From positions 806,001 through 870,000 of the forward strand of contig JAGFBZ010000290.1 of NCBI GenBank assembly GCA_018398805.1: a stretch of DNA of 64,000 nt, given 5' to 3'. Position numbers and translations under genes: made by a program. This document shows positions 21,578 to 34,195 of the stretch, piece after piece. Below the pieces are notes generated by a model. It was given only the letters and a program-made list of their open reading frames with translations, had not been told where the DNA came from and searched no databases. Each line of letters begins with the position of its first letter. Position 1 is the first letter of the stretch. This stretch comes from Hirundichthys speculiger (lineage: Eukaryota; Chordata; Actinopteri; Beloniformes; Exocoetidae).

Positions 21578-22384
21578 CAGGGATTCCCAAAGTGGGGTGC
21601 GCAAGCTGCCTCTAGGGGGTGCGCGAGATGAAAAATGTAATGGCGGTCTGATAATTTTTTTTGTTTTTCACACAATAACGATGTGTAAATAAACATTTCC
21701 TTTGTAAAATTTTAAATCAAAAACTGTAATTTTAATGAATAAATAAATGCAGGCTATTCAAAATGCACGTCATCTTAAAGTGAAGCGTAGAAGAAGAAGT
21801 TATATTCTTCTACCACTGCATTTGCACCTAGCTTGTGGCCTCTACTTTATTCATTCTGGGAAATATGCTCAATTGGCTGAAATCAGGGAAAATATCTTTA
21901 TTGGAACTTTATTGGAATAGAATTAAATTACTGGCATTCAAATTTTATTTCCATAACCTGTGTTATGATGACAGGTTGTGTTCCACGGTCATTTAAACAT
22001 CCATCAACATTTAAATTTTTGTTCAATGTTCAAAATATTCTAACATTTTCCTCAACTTATCTGCTTTCTGCCACTGAGTCTGATCATGTCATCCATCCTC
22101 TTTGCTCTTAAAAGTGGAAGCCTGAGCATAACTTTGTTTCATTATATTGGAACTGTGTTACAGTGTTTCAGTTTAATTTAAATGCGAGAGCACATTGTTG
22201 TGATTGTGATTATTATGTTATATGTGTGTTCTGGTCATTTTAGCATGAATAAAACATGGCGACTTTAATATGGCTATAATAAAGCTTGTTGCGTTTTTTT
22301 TAAGGGGTGGGGGATCGGGGGTGCGTCAACCCGGTTGAGACATAGAAGGGGGGGTGCGCGGCTAAAAAAGTTTGGGAACCGCTG
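21578..22384. mobile_element. hAT non-autonomous element with perfect 8-bp target duplication
   Basis: The left end CAGGGATTCCCAAAGTGGGG and the right end AAAGTTTGGGAACCGCTG form an imperfect inverted repeat of the CAG-GTTCCCAAA hAT type. The 8 bases TATTAGAT at 21570-21577 are repeated exactly at 22385-22392, the length expected for hAT. The subterminal GGTGCGC motif recurs at both ends. No transposase frame is visible in the 807 bp, so it depended on another element for movement. Confidence 0.85.
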
Positions 22385-22392
22385 TATTAGAT

Positions 22393-24211
22393 TATTAGAA
22401 AGAGAAGCCTGTGTTTTTTTCTTTTATGTTACCGTTAACTACACAAGCTTGACGTGAACTTCCAGCAAACAGGAGCTGTTTTTCACCGCAGCTTTGGCTA
22501 GCTCTGACGGTGTTCAACGTTAGCTGTAGCGAACGGCAGTAACGTTGTTATACCGCAAGGTATGAAAACAATTGAAACCATAACTCACTAAATTCAATCC
22601 ACTGGTAAATGTAGGTAGGAAACGTACGCTCGTCTGCCTTGTCCCGGGCGTGGACATCACTAGCTCCAGCTTCTAGTCCCGCTTAGCAACGTAACCTCCG
22701 AGTCCACATGAATGAAGAACGTTGGTATGACTGGAATAATGGATCAATCTGACCTGATTGGTTCTGGACAGGATTAACTGACCGTCCAAGTGTCATTTAA
22801 AGGGCAGATTTCTGAAGTGCTCAGTTTGCTTATTAGGGCAGTTATATGATAATCAAAATAATAAAAATAAAAAAACCTCCCGACTCCGACACCGATACCC
22901 CCCTCCCCCCTCAGAAAAAGAAAACTCCTCGGATCTACACGATTCACGTAGGTCACCCTTTTTGACTTCAAAACGGCGAATTTCGCCGAAAGGTGAGGGA
23001 TTTTCATGCCTGTATGTTACTCCACCTTAAGCCAAAGCAAATTTCTTGTAATGTGAAATTACTTGGCAATAAGCCCATTCTGATTCTGATTCGTATTGAT
23101 ATTTGCAGATTAGATTATTACATCTGTTTTTTAACTTCAGAAAATGAGGTGAAACGAGCCACAGCAAACTTTGTGGGAACTTTTGAGGTTTTCCGATGCT
23201 TTCCATTCATGACAATCAAAGCTGAAAAGCACAGTGTTGTTTTAATTGCCTGAAGCACTCAGTCCATGTTTCAACCGTTTGAACAGCGATGTCTATGAAA
23301 CATTTCTCTTTTCACTTTTCCTCCCATTTACTCTGTAGCCCTCCCTTTCTCCAGCTTCCACTTTTCTTTCCTCTCCTTCTCCATCTCTCTTAACTAGCCC
23401 TCTAATTGTATGGCTATTGGGCCTTTATTCCATTCAGCCTCCCCTGTGAAACCAGCTAACTAATTCATCTTCAGACAAATTGCCAATCAGCTGAGGACAA
23501 AGAGAAGAAGAGAAAAGAGGCCGGTCCTCAATAGAGCTGATCACTGTTTTACTAAACGTTCCTTCAGTGGAGGAGCGGTGGAGGACGAGAGGGGGAGGGA
23601 AAGAGTGCTTTTAACTGTGTGTGTTTGTCTGTGTGTCTGTGGTGTGGGTTAATTTTGGTTTGAAGGACTATTTGTGTGTGTCAGTGGGGGTATCTGCATG
23701 TGTGCGTGTTTGTGTCCATTGAGGCCGTGTGTTTCCTCATCACACCCTCCTGCCAGGGTTCACCGCTCTCTGTATGCAGAGGTTAACGACCTTGCCGTCC
23801 AATCACATTCTCCTGCCGGGGCTCTGTCGCCAACAGCAACAGGTGGTCTGGTCAATTGGTGTCCTGCAGAGAAGAAAGGGTGAAAGGGTGATGAAGGAGT
23901 GAATTGAATCATGAGATTGTGGTTTCCCTCAGATGATTTACTTATAAATCACTTATCCACTTGCTTGTAATCCAGGTTCTGAAAGTCTCACTGTGGAGCT
24001 GATTCTGTCTTTGTTAGGTTAATTAAGTAAATCCAGCACTTAACACCAGTGTTAACCTGCAGCAGGCGCGCACTACGAACTTTATTGATGACACAACGTA
24101 TGTGATAAATGATTATTTTTGTCATGTTTCTGCAAATATGCATGCAAAACAAAAGCACATTTAGCCTAAATCCGGCTGCAACATGACATGGATTATACAC
24201 CAGATTTGGGA
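22393..24211. other. mostly unassigned; possible repeat at 22860-23095
   Basis: At 22895-22995 a C-rich stretch is followed by CACGATTCACGTAGGTCACC and the near-palindrome CGGCGAATTTCGCCG. At 23058-23095 GAAATTACTTGGCAATAAGC and repeated TTCTGAT resemble a LINE 3' end, but no protein blocks are present. The remainder has C/T-rich and TG-rich tracts near 23340-23720. No gene was seen. Confidence 0.35.
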
Positions 24212-24853
24212 TGGAGCATTTACATGGGAAGTTTAATTCCTCTTTAATTCAGAATTAAAATTAAATCTGAATAAAAATTACCAAGTAAACACCTAATTCC
24301 GAATGAATATGTCCATTCCGACTTAAACTTAATTCCGAAGTAAGTGGCTGTTTTATTCTGATTTTAAATCCAAATAGAATAATTCTGCGGTCATGTATAC
24401 ACTCATTCCGCTTTAAATTAATTCCGGTCTTTCTGCGCATGCTCGTTCCCTTGCCCGTCTGTCGGGATGACCCTTATTTTCCGTGCTGGGCTTGTTTTCG
24501 AAAACAAAACAACATCGACATGATGTTGTCGTGCTGCTGCTTCAAAAATAAAATCAAAACAAACCAAAAAGGATGCTAATAAGGTAGTCCTCTATGTTGT
24601 TGCTAATCGAGTAAGTTTGTTTTCTTCCGGTAGACGTAAATACGTAAAGAAGTCCGCCCCCCTATCCAATCAGAACCCTTCCCAACCCCCAGACCTGAAG
24701 CGGAATTGGATAAAGCCGAACAAACGTGTTTTCCATGTAAACCTCAATTCGGAATCACTATTTCCATGTAAACTCGAAGGAAAATAGTTTAATTCGGAAT
24801 TATTTAATTTGGAATAATTCATTACGAATTAAAAAACATAATGTAACCGTGGC
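24212..24853. mobile_element. MITE-like element rich in AATTCCGAATT motifs, unclassified
   Basis: The two ends (GCATTTACATGGGAAGTTTA at left; TAACCGTGG at right, read in reverse as CCACGGTTACAT) and numerous AATTC-GAATT palindromes form a loose inverted arrangement over about 640 bp. The phrase TTTCCATGTAAAC occurs inside twice. The interior is more G+C-rich and codes for nothing visible. The termini are approximate and no target duplication was resolved, so the superfamily is left open. Confidence 0.5.
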
Positions 24854-25442
24854 CAGTGTGAATGATAATCACATAAAGCGTGGCAAGGTTTCACCAAAGC
24901 CCAAACATTTCTAAGATTTAAATGTTCTAACTCCATATCCTCTAATCCTATGCAGAGACTACAGCCAAACATATTCAAGACAAAACTGGCTCACATTTCA
25001 TCCTTCAGTTTTAGAGTACAGTCCAGTGCACCACACTACCTAATACTCGTAATCATGGCCTTACTTCTACCTGTGTAGTATCCCAATTATAATCACGTCA
25101 TGACCCACCCACTCCATGTCATCATCATTTAAAGAGGACCAAGTAAAGCAGATCTTCAAACGTACTTTAAAAATTGGCATTTCTACAATAGAAAATTGAG
25201 ACCCATCCTCTGAGCATTGCTTAAAAGATAAAAAAAAAATTCAGCTGGTTCAGCCAGGAGTGGCTGATCCTAGTTGCACTAATCTATCTTGAAGAAGAAG
25301 TGGAGGGAGCTGGCACAGTCAGATGAAGAGCTGACTCTCCACCAAGAATTGATCACCCGATTGTTCTGAAATGACACTGATGTCATCCATCATCTAAACT
25401 TGTTGAAAAAAACCTACCCCGGAGGAGGTTTGACTTTAAAAC
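24854..25442. other. no feature recognised
   Basis: AT-rich unique-looking sequence. Confidence 0.5.
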
Positions 25443-25461
25443 AAAATAATACACACGACTT

Positions 25462-25667
25462 GGCCGCCCCGGTGGCGCAGTGGTTAGGGCAGGCGGCCAT
25501 ATACAGAGGCTACAGTCCTCGTGCGGCTGGTCATGAGTTCAATTCCCGGCTTGGCGACTCTTTCCCGCGTGTCTTCCCCATTCTCTCTGCTCCCCTTCCT
25601 GTCTCTCAACTTTCAATAAAAGCCACTAGAGCCAAAAAAAAAAAAAAAAAAAAAAAAATCTTTAAAA
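25462..25667 (+). mobile_element. tRNA-derived SINE with poly-A tail and target duplication
   Basis: The head GGTGGCGCAGTGGTTAGGGC is an A-box-like tRNA start and GAGTTCAATTCCC is the B box of an RNA polymerase III promoter. A C/T-rich body with TCTTCCCC, TCTCTGCTCCCC and CCTGTCTCTCAAC leads to CAATAAAAG and a 25-bp A run. The flanks AAAATAATACACACGACTT (25443-25461) and AAAATAATACACACGAACTT (25668-25687) are the target duplication. It differs by one base, so the insertion is fairly recent. This SINE type is common in teleosts; I do not assign a family name. Confidence 0.9.
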
Positions 25668-25687
25668 AAAATAATACACACGAACTT

Positions 25688-28600
25688 TATGAAAGAGAGC
25701 ATATGATTAACAAGGAACGTCACAGCAGAAAGAGACGGTGAGAATGAAAAGAAAGGGTGGAGAATCAACAAAATTGAACAATGTGGAAGTTAATGTTCAT
25801 GGCGGTTTCTGCTGGCATCCTTCTCTTTTGCTCGATCATCCAATCTACCACCAATTAAGCAGACATAGACTCTTGAAAAAAATAGGGGAAAAGAAAAGCA
25901 GCATTAGTTTAGGCTGAGTGCCCCTGTCTTGTTAGACAGAGAGGGGCTCGGCTCCAGCATCTGTCTGATCATTAACTCACTCAGCCAGATGGGGCTTTAA
26001 AAACTGACACTCCTCTCTTTTTGTACACTCATTCAGTTACTGAGCTCTGTCATATCTATCAGTCCTCGCCCTCTGTTTGTATTGCTGTGAACTTGTCAGT
26101 CAGGTCTCTCTCTTTACACAGCGACCATATTATGTACAATTCATCTACCACTAACTGTTCACACACACACCCCCCCCCCCCTCCATTTTTACAGGAGCAG
26201 AAAAGCCATAGGAGAAGTACTACTGCTTAACAACAAGAAACTCTCAACAGGATATTACATTTGGTGATAAACTACTAAAACAATATACGGTGATATAATA
26301 CAATTCAAACATAAGCATACATGTTTTGTTTTTTCCTCTCAACTTTGAATGAGGCTAGTTAAAAACAAATGGAGCACAAAATGAAGAAAAATGAGCAGGA
26401 GATTGGAGAGAGGGGAAGGATTAAAGGGGTTAAGAGAAACAGAGGGAAAGCAGGAAAGGGAGAGGAAGGACAGAAGGGTTTGGGCAGGTTTCCCAAATGT
26501 GATTAATACCCCTTTCAAAGCAACAGTGACACAGATTAAACATGTGTCGGGGGACTATCTAAGATTAGGAAACCAGGCAGACTGAAAAGTCCCTGCTCTC
26601 ACCATTAACTTTCTATTAACTGTGTGTGTGTGTGTGTGTGGTAATATACTCTACACTGAACAGAGCACTTTAAGACAGCGCTTTTTCTTTGCAAATATTA
26701 TAACATGAGTGGTTTTTAAGGGTGAACCTCGAGACAAATAACAACTGTAGAGGACTGTGATGCGGGGGGGTAAGAGAAATGTCAGGATTTGCACTGGGTG
26801 ACATGTTTCCACGAGTAGATAAACAGTTTTATGGGAACAAGAAATGCCGACAAAATCATCTTGAAATATGTTGGTAATAAAAAAAAAACATTTTAAAATA
26901 TTACCCTAATTTATTTGAAGATGAATACCAACAATAGACAGACTTAAACAAATTTCTTTTAAACCAAGTAAATGTCAAGTTGCAGACGGATATTGGAGGT
27001 CACTAAAAAATGGACCACATTCAGTAATGCGAAACTGGCGTTCAGTAATCAGTCAGCAGTTGATATGTGTGAGCCCTTCAAAGAATCCATTTGGAAACCT
27101 AAAACATTGCAGACTGATTTAAAAAAAAAAGGTTGCATATTTTTTTTAGTTGACCGGCAATTTTATTCTAAAAACTTGTCTTTCCCTCATCTGCAGTTTA
27201 GTCACAGACAATTGTGATTAGGCTCAAACTCATTGTAAGTCCCTGTGAGGCCCCGGTTGTTAAAGCATTGCTCCACAGACTGGAATGCTGCAGTCTTAGA
27301 CTCTCACAATCACAATGTTTTTCCTCCAGCACATATAGACTCAGTGCATCAGGACGCACACAGTCAAATGTTTTTCTAAGTTAGGTGAACTATATAGTGT
27401 AGCTGCTGCTGAGTCTACAGCAACTGCAGTTTGGTTTTGAAAATGTTGGAGGTGATAAATGCTGAATAATTCTACCTCGAGCTGGTTCTGTGACGCACCA
27501 GTAAACAGCAAATTTGAGATAATCACAGACTTTGGCGTCCTGAAACAAAGTGACAGAATTGTGACAGTACCACGTTTGAGTCTTTGAACACTTAAATATA
27601 TTTTCTTGAGCACATAAAAGTATGGTTTTCATAATTTGAAAACCTTTGCACACACTTTTCACACAAACAAATGTGCCAGCTGTGAATTTTGTCCGTATTA
27701 AGTCCAAACCATGTGATGTCTATTAATAGGTTTGCGAGGAAAAAGTGTGACAACAGTGAATGAGACTGAAGGGGTTTTCCTCAGACTTTGTCCAATCAGG
27801 ATACAGGAAGCCAAACCTTTCCGTTAAAATGCACTAACATAGACTCATGCGCACACCCAGCAGGAAAATAAGCAGACGTTCTATGACACTCATAATCTTT
27901 CTTAAACCAAGTCCTCTGCGCCTGTTCTGCATGACCCGACTCAGGCACACAAACTCACAAACATTCATGCACTGACACCTACACAACATGCAGCACATTT
28001 CTGCACAATTCATCAATTTTTTTGTAATAAAGACACACAAAATAATAAGTTACTGCAATGCTTTTTGTTTGTTTGTTTGTTTTTTCCCAAACGTTTACTA
28101 GATAGACATATGCTCTCTAAAAAAAAAGTGTGTGAATGCATGTGTGTGTGTGTACGCACACTTGAGCGTGTGTGTGCTGGGGGGGAAATGGGCTAATTTG
28201 TCTGTGTATCCTGACCATGTTCATGTGTGCTGCTGATGCTGCATAATGAGGAACACATTTGCGCTGATATTGCTTCCACATGTTGCAGAGAAGTGGGGAC
28301 GGCTCTTTGAAACAGACATCATTTGCTACACATTCACAGAGGGCTTTTCACTCTTTTCTAATTGTGGTCAACTTTTATAAAACTTGAGATAAGTGAAAGG
28401 CTGCAGCAGTGCTGCATTGGCTGGTAGGCGAACATACTGTATTGTTTGGAGTTAACCTCTTTTACAATCCCCAAGACAACGCGTGTAATTGTCAGAAACC
28501 CTTTCCTACTGGCTTCTGTGAAGACTGTGCTTCTTTTGCAGTGCTACTAATTCTGCCGTTAAAAAGTCATATCCAAAGGAATTCAATCATTGAAACTTTT

Positions 28601-31600
28601 AATGGGTAAAACAATGGAGCTTTTCATTTATCATGTAAGCTGGAGCCGGAATTGATGTCACGCCCAAGTCGAATAAAAAACAGCTTTACTTATTTATCAC
28701 GAAAGCTACTGTTAGTAATAATAGCTGATAGAAATATTTTTTTGCATACATAACACCATCACAGCATGGCTACAGACTGAATGATAGGCAGTACTGTGTG
28801 TACAAAAAACAAAAAAGAGACAGAAGAAAGTGCTGATAAACTTCATAAACTTCATGTATGATGCTTAGTGTTTTCTGCAACTTGGATTTGTCTGCAGTCA
28901 TAACTACAGCCTATTTAAAGACTGGAAAAGACTGGCAATGTTGGCAATAACAAGTATGGTTAAATTATGATTAGTCATATCAAATATGCTTTTTTTTTAG
29001 TCAGCATACCCACATGATTCAGAGTAAATTGCAATTTCTGCACTCATTTCAAGATAGGCATCTGTTGAGTCTGAATCCTTCAATAGGTATTTAACTGTTA
29101 AGAATATAGACATATATGAAAACAGAACAATGTGACAAACCATAATTTATTAATTCTTTCTCGGAGATGCATATGTCTTGTTATTTTGGCTCTTGGAGGC
29201 ACACAAATGACTGTATTATCATCATGAAACTGTCACAAATGAAATATTTGTGATTTTGAATAGGTGAAAACAGTTTCCTGTTGCTTGTCTGACAACATTT
29301 TTTGCACTTCATTTTAGTCTTTATTTAACTATGTAAATTAAGTATTATATCCTTCTGTTTGGCCCTTGGGATGCAGTGTCTGTAAGAAAGAACTGAACTG
29401 AATTAATCTTATCTTTCTTCATTTCACTGGACACAAAGAAGCCTCTGACAGAAGACAGTGTTATTTCATCAGAATATTATGCAGGGGATGTGCAGATCCA
29501 TTACGCATAGCAAGTTGTGCAACATTTTCCACAATTTAAAAAGGAGAGAAAACACTGTATTTGTAAAATGGAAAGTTGGAAGAGCTTGTGTCTTGCCTCC
29601 TGACAAGTAATCACTCATAATAAGAAAAAAAGAAAAAGAAAAATCTGAGCGGCTGCTGTCCAGAGCCATAAATTGGTATCCCCTGGGAGTTTTTAGAGGT
29701 CGCTTGGTGTGTGATGTCATTTGACAAATGGTACAGAACCTCAAGTCCGACACAGGCGGTTCTGGACTGGATGAGCTGGCAAATCATTCATTGTCAAAGA
29801 GAAATGACAGAGTGAAGCATGGAGAAACTGAAAGAGGGGGCGGTTAAAATGAAAATAAGGGGGAGAGAGCTTAAAAGAAATCGGAGCAAGGAGATGGGAA
29901 AGTGAGAGGAAAAGGAATGAGGGGAAACAGAAGGAATGAGGAAAAACAGATAACTTGAAATGGATAGTGACTCAGGCATTTCTTTTATGTTATCTGAGAG
30001 AACGCAGACAATCGCACCCCCAGACATGTGAAAAGGTGCAGACCTACAAATTCCTCTCAACCAGTTCGCTTCATATCAAAACAGGGCTGGGAGAAGGGTT
30101 GGCAAGGGAAATACAGGAGAAAAAAAAGAATGCACTGACTGTTGAATTCCTAGAAAAGATCCGCTGAAGAGAATCAATCAAATCAAACTGAGTACAGAAA
30201 AGTATAAAGCAGAGGTAAGGCAGGTGAGAAGGGTCGGAATATCATTCATTGAGAGGACAAAGGGAGAGGAAAGGAGAGAAGAAAATGAAGGTGGTGGTGG
30301 TGGGGGGGTGGGGGGGTTGGTGGTCATTAAAGAGCTCTAATGACCTGCTGATTGACGGGGGGCCCAAACTCTGACCCCAAATTACTTTGGAGCCTGAGAA
30401 CCAGTCCCGTGCTCTGCAAGTGAGTGTAGGTGTGCAGCTGTTCAGAGGTGAAATAGAGCAGTTTGCACTGATTGCAAAGTTTCTAACTCTCATTTTATAT
30501 TTTAAAGATTTTGAATATGATTATTTCCATTTCAGCTAAATATTATAGTTAACATTGTCACAAGCTCACAGTGGGTGCGTTTTGATGACAGAAATAAAAA
30601 TCTAACTATTGCACTAGTCTGACTGAAATCATAGTTTTAAAATGCATATAAACATCTAAGTTTGAATGAAATCAAATTAAACCGAATTTGAAAAAAACAT
30701 AATACATGACATTTAAAATAAAACTTTCAACAGTAATGAAAGACACAATTGTTCTTAGAGAGCAGCAGGTACTGAACACAAGATACTATCCATGTATATT
30801 TGTATAAGTTTTCACCATGTTTTCAGTCGTTAAGATGTACTGACTTCACATCTGCATCAACTTTTTTGGCTCATTATACTTTGGACTTGAGACCCGAAGC
30901 CTGCACAGAGTCTCCATAGTTGAAAATAGTCATCATAAGCAGTAAAAATGGATCATCTTGATTATCTAAGGCTGTCAAAACAGTTGTCACTCAAAGTTGA
31001 AAAATCAGGTAATGACTTAACAGTTTATATAACCAGTTATGAATAGAAGCATATCAAAAGTAAATTTGGTAACAGCTGTGAGACATTTCTTGTTTTTACC
31101 TCATATTGCCATATTTTTGGAGTTTGACTTCTGCAAAAGCTATGGCTGCCAGATAACGCACATCATCTTGGTGAAAATTTCAAAACATTAAATGAGAAGT
31201 GTTTAAAATGACCTCTAAATTTACGTAAAGATAATGACTCTTACATGACTATTTTAGGGCACGTACATGTCTATGCTGGCAAATCTTGACAGCCCCAGAG
31301 CCAAAAGGAAGCTGGACAGCAGACGGAGCTGCAGCAACCATTTCCCTACAACAGTTTGTAGTGTAATATACAAGTGAATTTTTGACTAACAAGCTTTTAT
31401 GGATTTCACTGCATGTAAATCACTTTGGTGGAGCCTACACGTCACCCCGTCCAGCCATGACTATGAAGTGTACAGTAAACACACGTACCACCCACCCCGG
31501 CTCATCATCATGACTGCTACAGTATGTGTGACAAACATTTCCAGACAGTGTGATACGGAAGCAGTGAAACATTTGTATCCAAATGAAGAACAGATGAGGC

Positions 31601-33728
31601 AGCTATGAGATACAGCTGAGACACATGTTCACACATATAAACATACACAGAACTCTTTAGTCTGTGCCCATTCATCCAGAGCTGCAACTAAGCTGTTTCC
31701 CTTTGTTTTCTGATATTTCAAAATCTTTGCTCGTGCACGTTAATAGTCAGTCAGGAAGACACAACAGGGGCAGTAGCACTGCTCCTTCATTAAGACTCTA
31801 AACTTCAGAAATGTATTAACAAGCAGTAAAGGTTTTTCTATTATACTCTCCTTTTTCTACAGAAACAATTATATAGTCACTCACACTCCCGTATGAGTGA
31901 CACCATCTGTTAATATAGCACTTACTTTAGGGAATTTGGATGCATATGAATGGATCATTAGCATGTTCTCGTTTCTGCCTCTGTTTGCCCTCATCATTAG
32001 ACGAAACTATATTTAGGCTACTATAAACTCTTGATGTGCCACGGTAGACTCTCTCATCAATGACTTGGTAGCTCTCAAAGGTTTGATTTAAAGCAACTGG
32101 ACTTCTTTTTCCTTTGTTCTTGAAGATGTTTCAACTTCTATCCAGATGGAAAGTGAAATGTCTCCAAGAACAAAGAAGAAGAAGTCCCATTGCCTTAATT
32201 TGAACGGTAAAGGAAAAAAATGATAAAAGCAAAAACAATTAACATCAAAGATAAAACAAACAGGTAAGAAAGAGGGAGCTCAGGTGGAAAGTAGAGCCTG
32301 TGTGTGTGTGTGTGTGTGTGTGTGCTTGGGTGTGTACTAAATTTGGCCCAAAAGAGAGTATGATCTCACTGCACCCCCGATTTCTTTCATTTCATTCTTT
32401 TAGACAAGCGTGGATCAAGTTAACATAGAAGGCCAGCAGGCACACACACACAAGCAAACAGTTCCAACACATCTTTGAGCTACCTCAGAAAGCTTTTTTC
32501 GAAGCTCAGACAAACCACATACTAATTTTGGATTGCTGTTCTGCAGCTGTTGACACATAAACACACACACACACACACACTTCCACATCAGAATAAAAAA
32601 AGCATACATGCGCAAGCATTCATGCTCCAGAAGTACATAAGCCGAAGCGCCCGGATAAAATCTTAAAACAACTATTACTTGTGGTTTGTGGTGTGGGGTA
32701 ACTGCTCAGAGGCTGTGACTGTTACCTAAAACAAAATCTCAGCGGTGAACACAACACACAGGATGGAGGAAAGCCCAGAGAAGAAAAAGAGAGCTTAACA
32801 CAAGAGGGGGAAGAAGAGGAGGGAGGACGAGCCAAGGGTATGTGAGGATAGAAGCTCCCACTGTCTCTGCATCATAAATTCGCTTAAAAAAAAAAAAAAA
32901 AAGCACAAAAACCCAGACAAAAATTTCTGATATTTACAATGGATTTACCACAGAATCTTACTGTCCTCTATGCTATTTTTGAGTTGAATCTGATTTTATC
33001 TTTCACATGCAAATCAGCATTTAAACAAAAGTTATATATTACCATTAAACATATAGTAAAAAAGAACCTGACATCTTTCATCTTCATTTTATGAACTATT
33101 TTATTATTTCAGCATTAACTTCTTTATAATATGGTTTTGAACAAGGATGTGAAACAATTTTATCCCAGGCAACATCAGCATCATGATTACCCTTAAAGAG
33201 CAGGTTAGTGTCAGTCGTGCTTTTGTCAGCAGCTGATGCTGATCACACACTAGACCAAACAGACTGGTATAACACGCTCTCACATCTCAAGTCTGAGAGT
33301 TTTAAGATGCACACCAAATAGTTAACAAAGATTTGACATTCTGCAGGACCGATTTATGTCGACTACTAACAAACAACACCCCAGTCAGTTGTTGATGCTA
33401 ATTACATCATGGGATGGTACAATTTGAATGAGAGAAGACTAGAAGGCTAGAGACATGTAAATAAATCACGTGTTTTAAGCCTCTTTCACATGATAGAAGT
33501 ATAAAGACGTACTGGAGATCTCTTCATTCTGCCTTTTGTTTGTTTTTTTTTCTTTTTTTTTTGCTGGCTAAGATATTTAGTTTCTTGCTTGGTATTGAAT
33601 TGCCAACATAAACTGTAGTCTTTGGGTGCTCCCACTGTCCCACAGCAAAGAAAACACTGGATATTGGCTTGTCTACATTAAACAGATATAAGTTTTTTCT
33701 TCCCATCCTCTTTGAATTGCATTTCCCG

Positions 33729-33759
<31 letters not shown>

Positions 33760-33831
33760 CTTGAGCATTTTTGTTCCAAACCCATCACTTGACCACAAAA
33801 CTTGCTGTAGCAAATGGGTTAATTCAGGATA
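25688..33831. other. long stretch without recognised gene; microsatellites only
   Basis: About 8 kb of AT-rich, largely unique DNA. TG runs occur at 26621-26640 and 32299-32324, a CA run at 32561-32580, C runs near 26171-26182, TTTG units near 28066-28083, a G-rich GGTGGTGG/GGGGGGG stretch at 30290-30324, A runs at 26880-26889 and 32885-32901, and a TA/T run at 33729-33762. All open frames are short, without known domains. This is the least transposon-loaded part of the window, which would fit an intron or regulatory interval. I cannot show conservation from one sequence. Confidence 0.5.
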
Positions 33832-33836
33832 CTGAC

Positions 33837-34190
33837 TGTAGGACCTGGGGGTTGGTTTTGTGGTTTTGGGGATTTTTCTTGATCCCTCTTGTCTCCTGTT
33901 TTGTTACTTCCTGTTTTACTTTGAAACTTTGTTTCTTTGTGTGTTGAATTGTTTTAATTTGCTGGTCCCATCTGCTCTGATCATTTTCACCTGTGTTTTG
34001 TGAGCCCTGTCCGTATTTATGGTCTTGTCTTTCCCTTTATTCCCTGTGTTGCCGCCCTGCGTTGTCCCTGCTTGTTGGAGACTTGGCTTCAGTTTTTGTT
34101 TTTTGTACCTTTGGAGACATTAAAGGACTTTTGTGGATACCCCTGCCTCCCGTTCTCCTGCATTTGGGTCTTAACCCCGAACTCCTGACA
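33837..34190 (+). mobile_element. solo LTR of an LTR retrotransposon
   Basis: The 354-bp segment starts TGTAGGACCTGGGG and ends ACTCCTGACA, the TG...CA form of LTRs. The 5 bases CTGAC lie directly on both sides (33832-33836 and 34191-34195), a target duplication of the right length for Ty3/Gypsy-type elements. The interior has GTATTTATGG as a possible TATA region at about 34013 and ATTAAAGG as a poly-A signal candidate at 34121. No internal coding region or second LTR is adjacent, so it probably arose by recombination between two LTRs. Gypsy assignment is inference from the type of sequence. Confidence 0.75.
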
Positions 34191-34195
34191 CTGAC

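Noticed and set aside
25480..25530. Possible tRNA gene
   Set aside because: A-box and B-box-like sequences are present, but the segment is the head of a SINE with a poly-A tail and target duplication, not a foldable complete tRNA.
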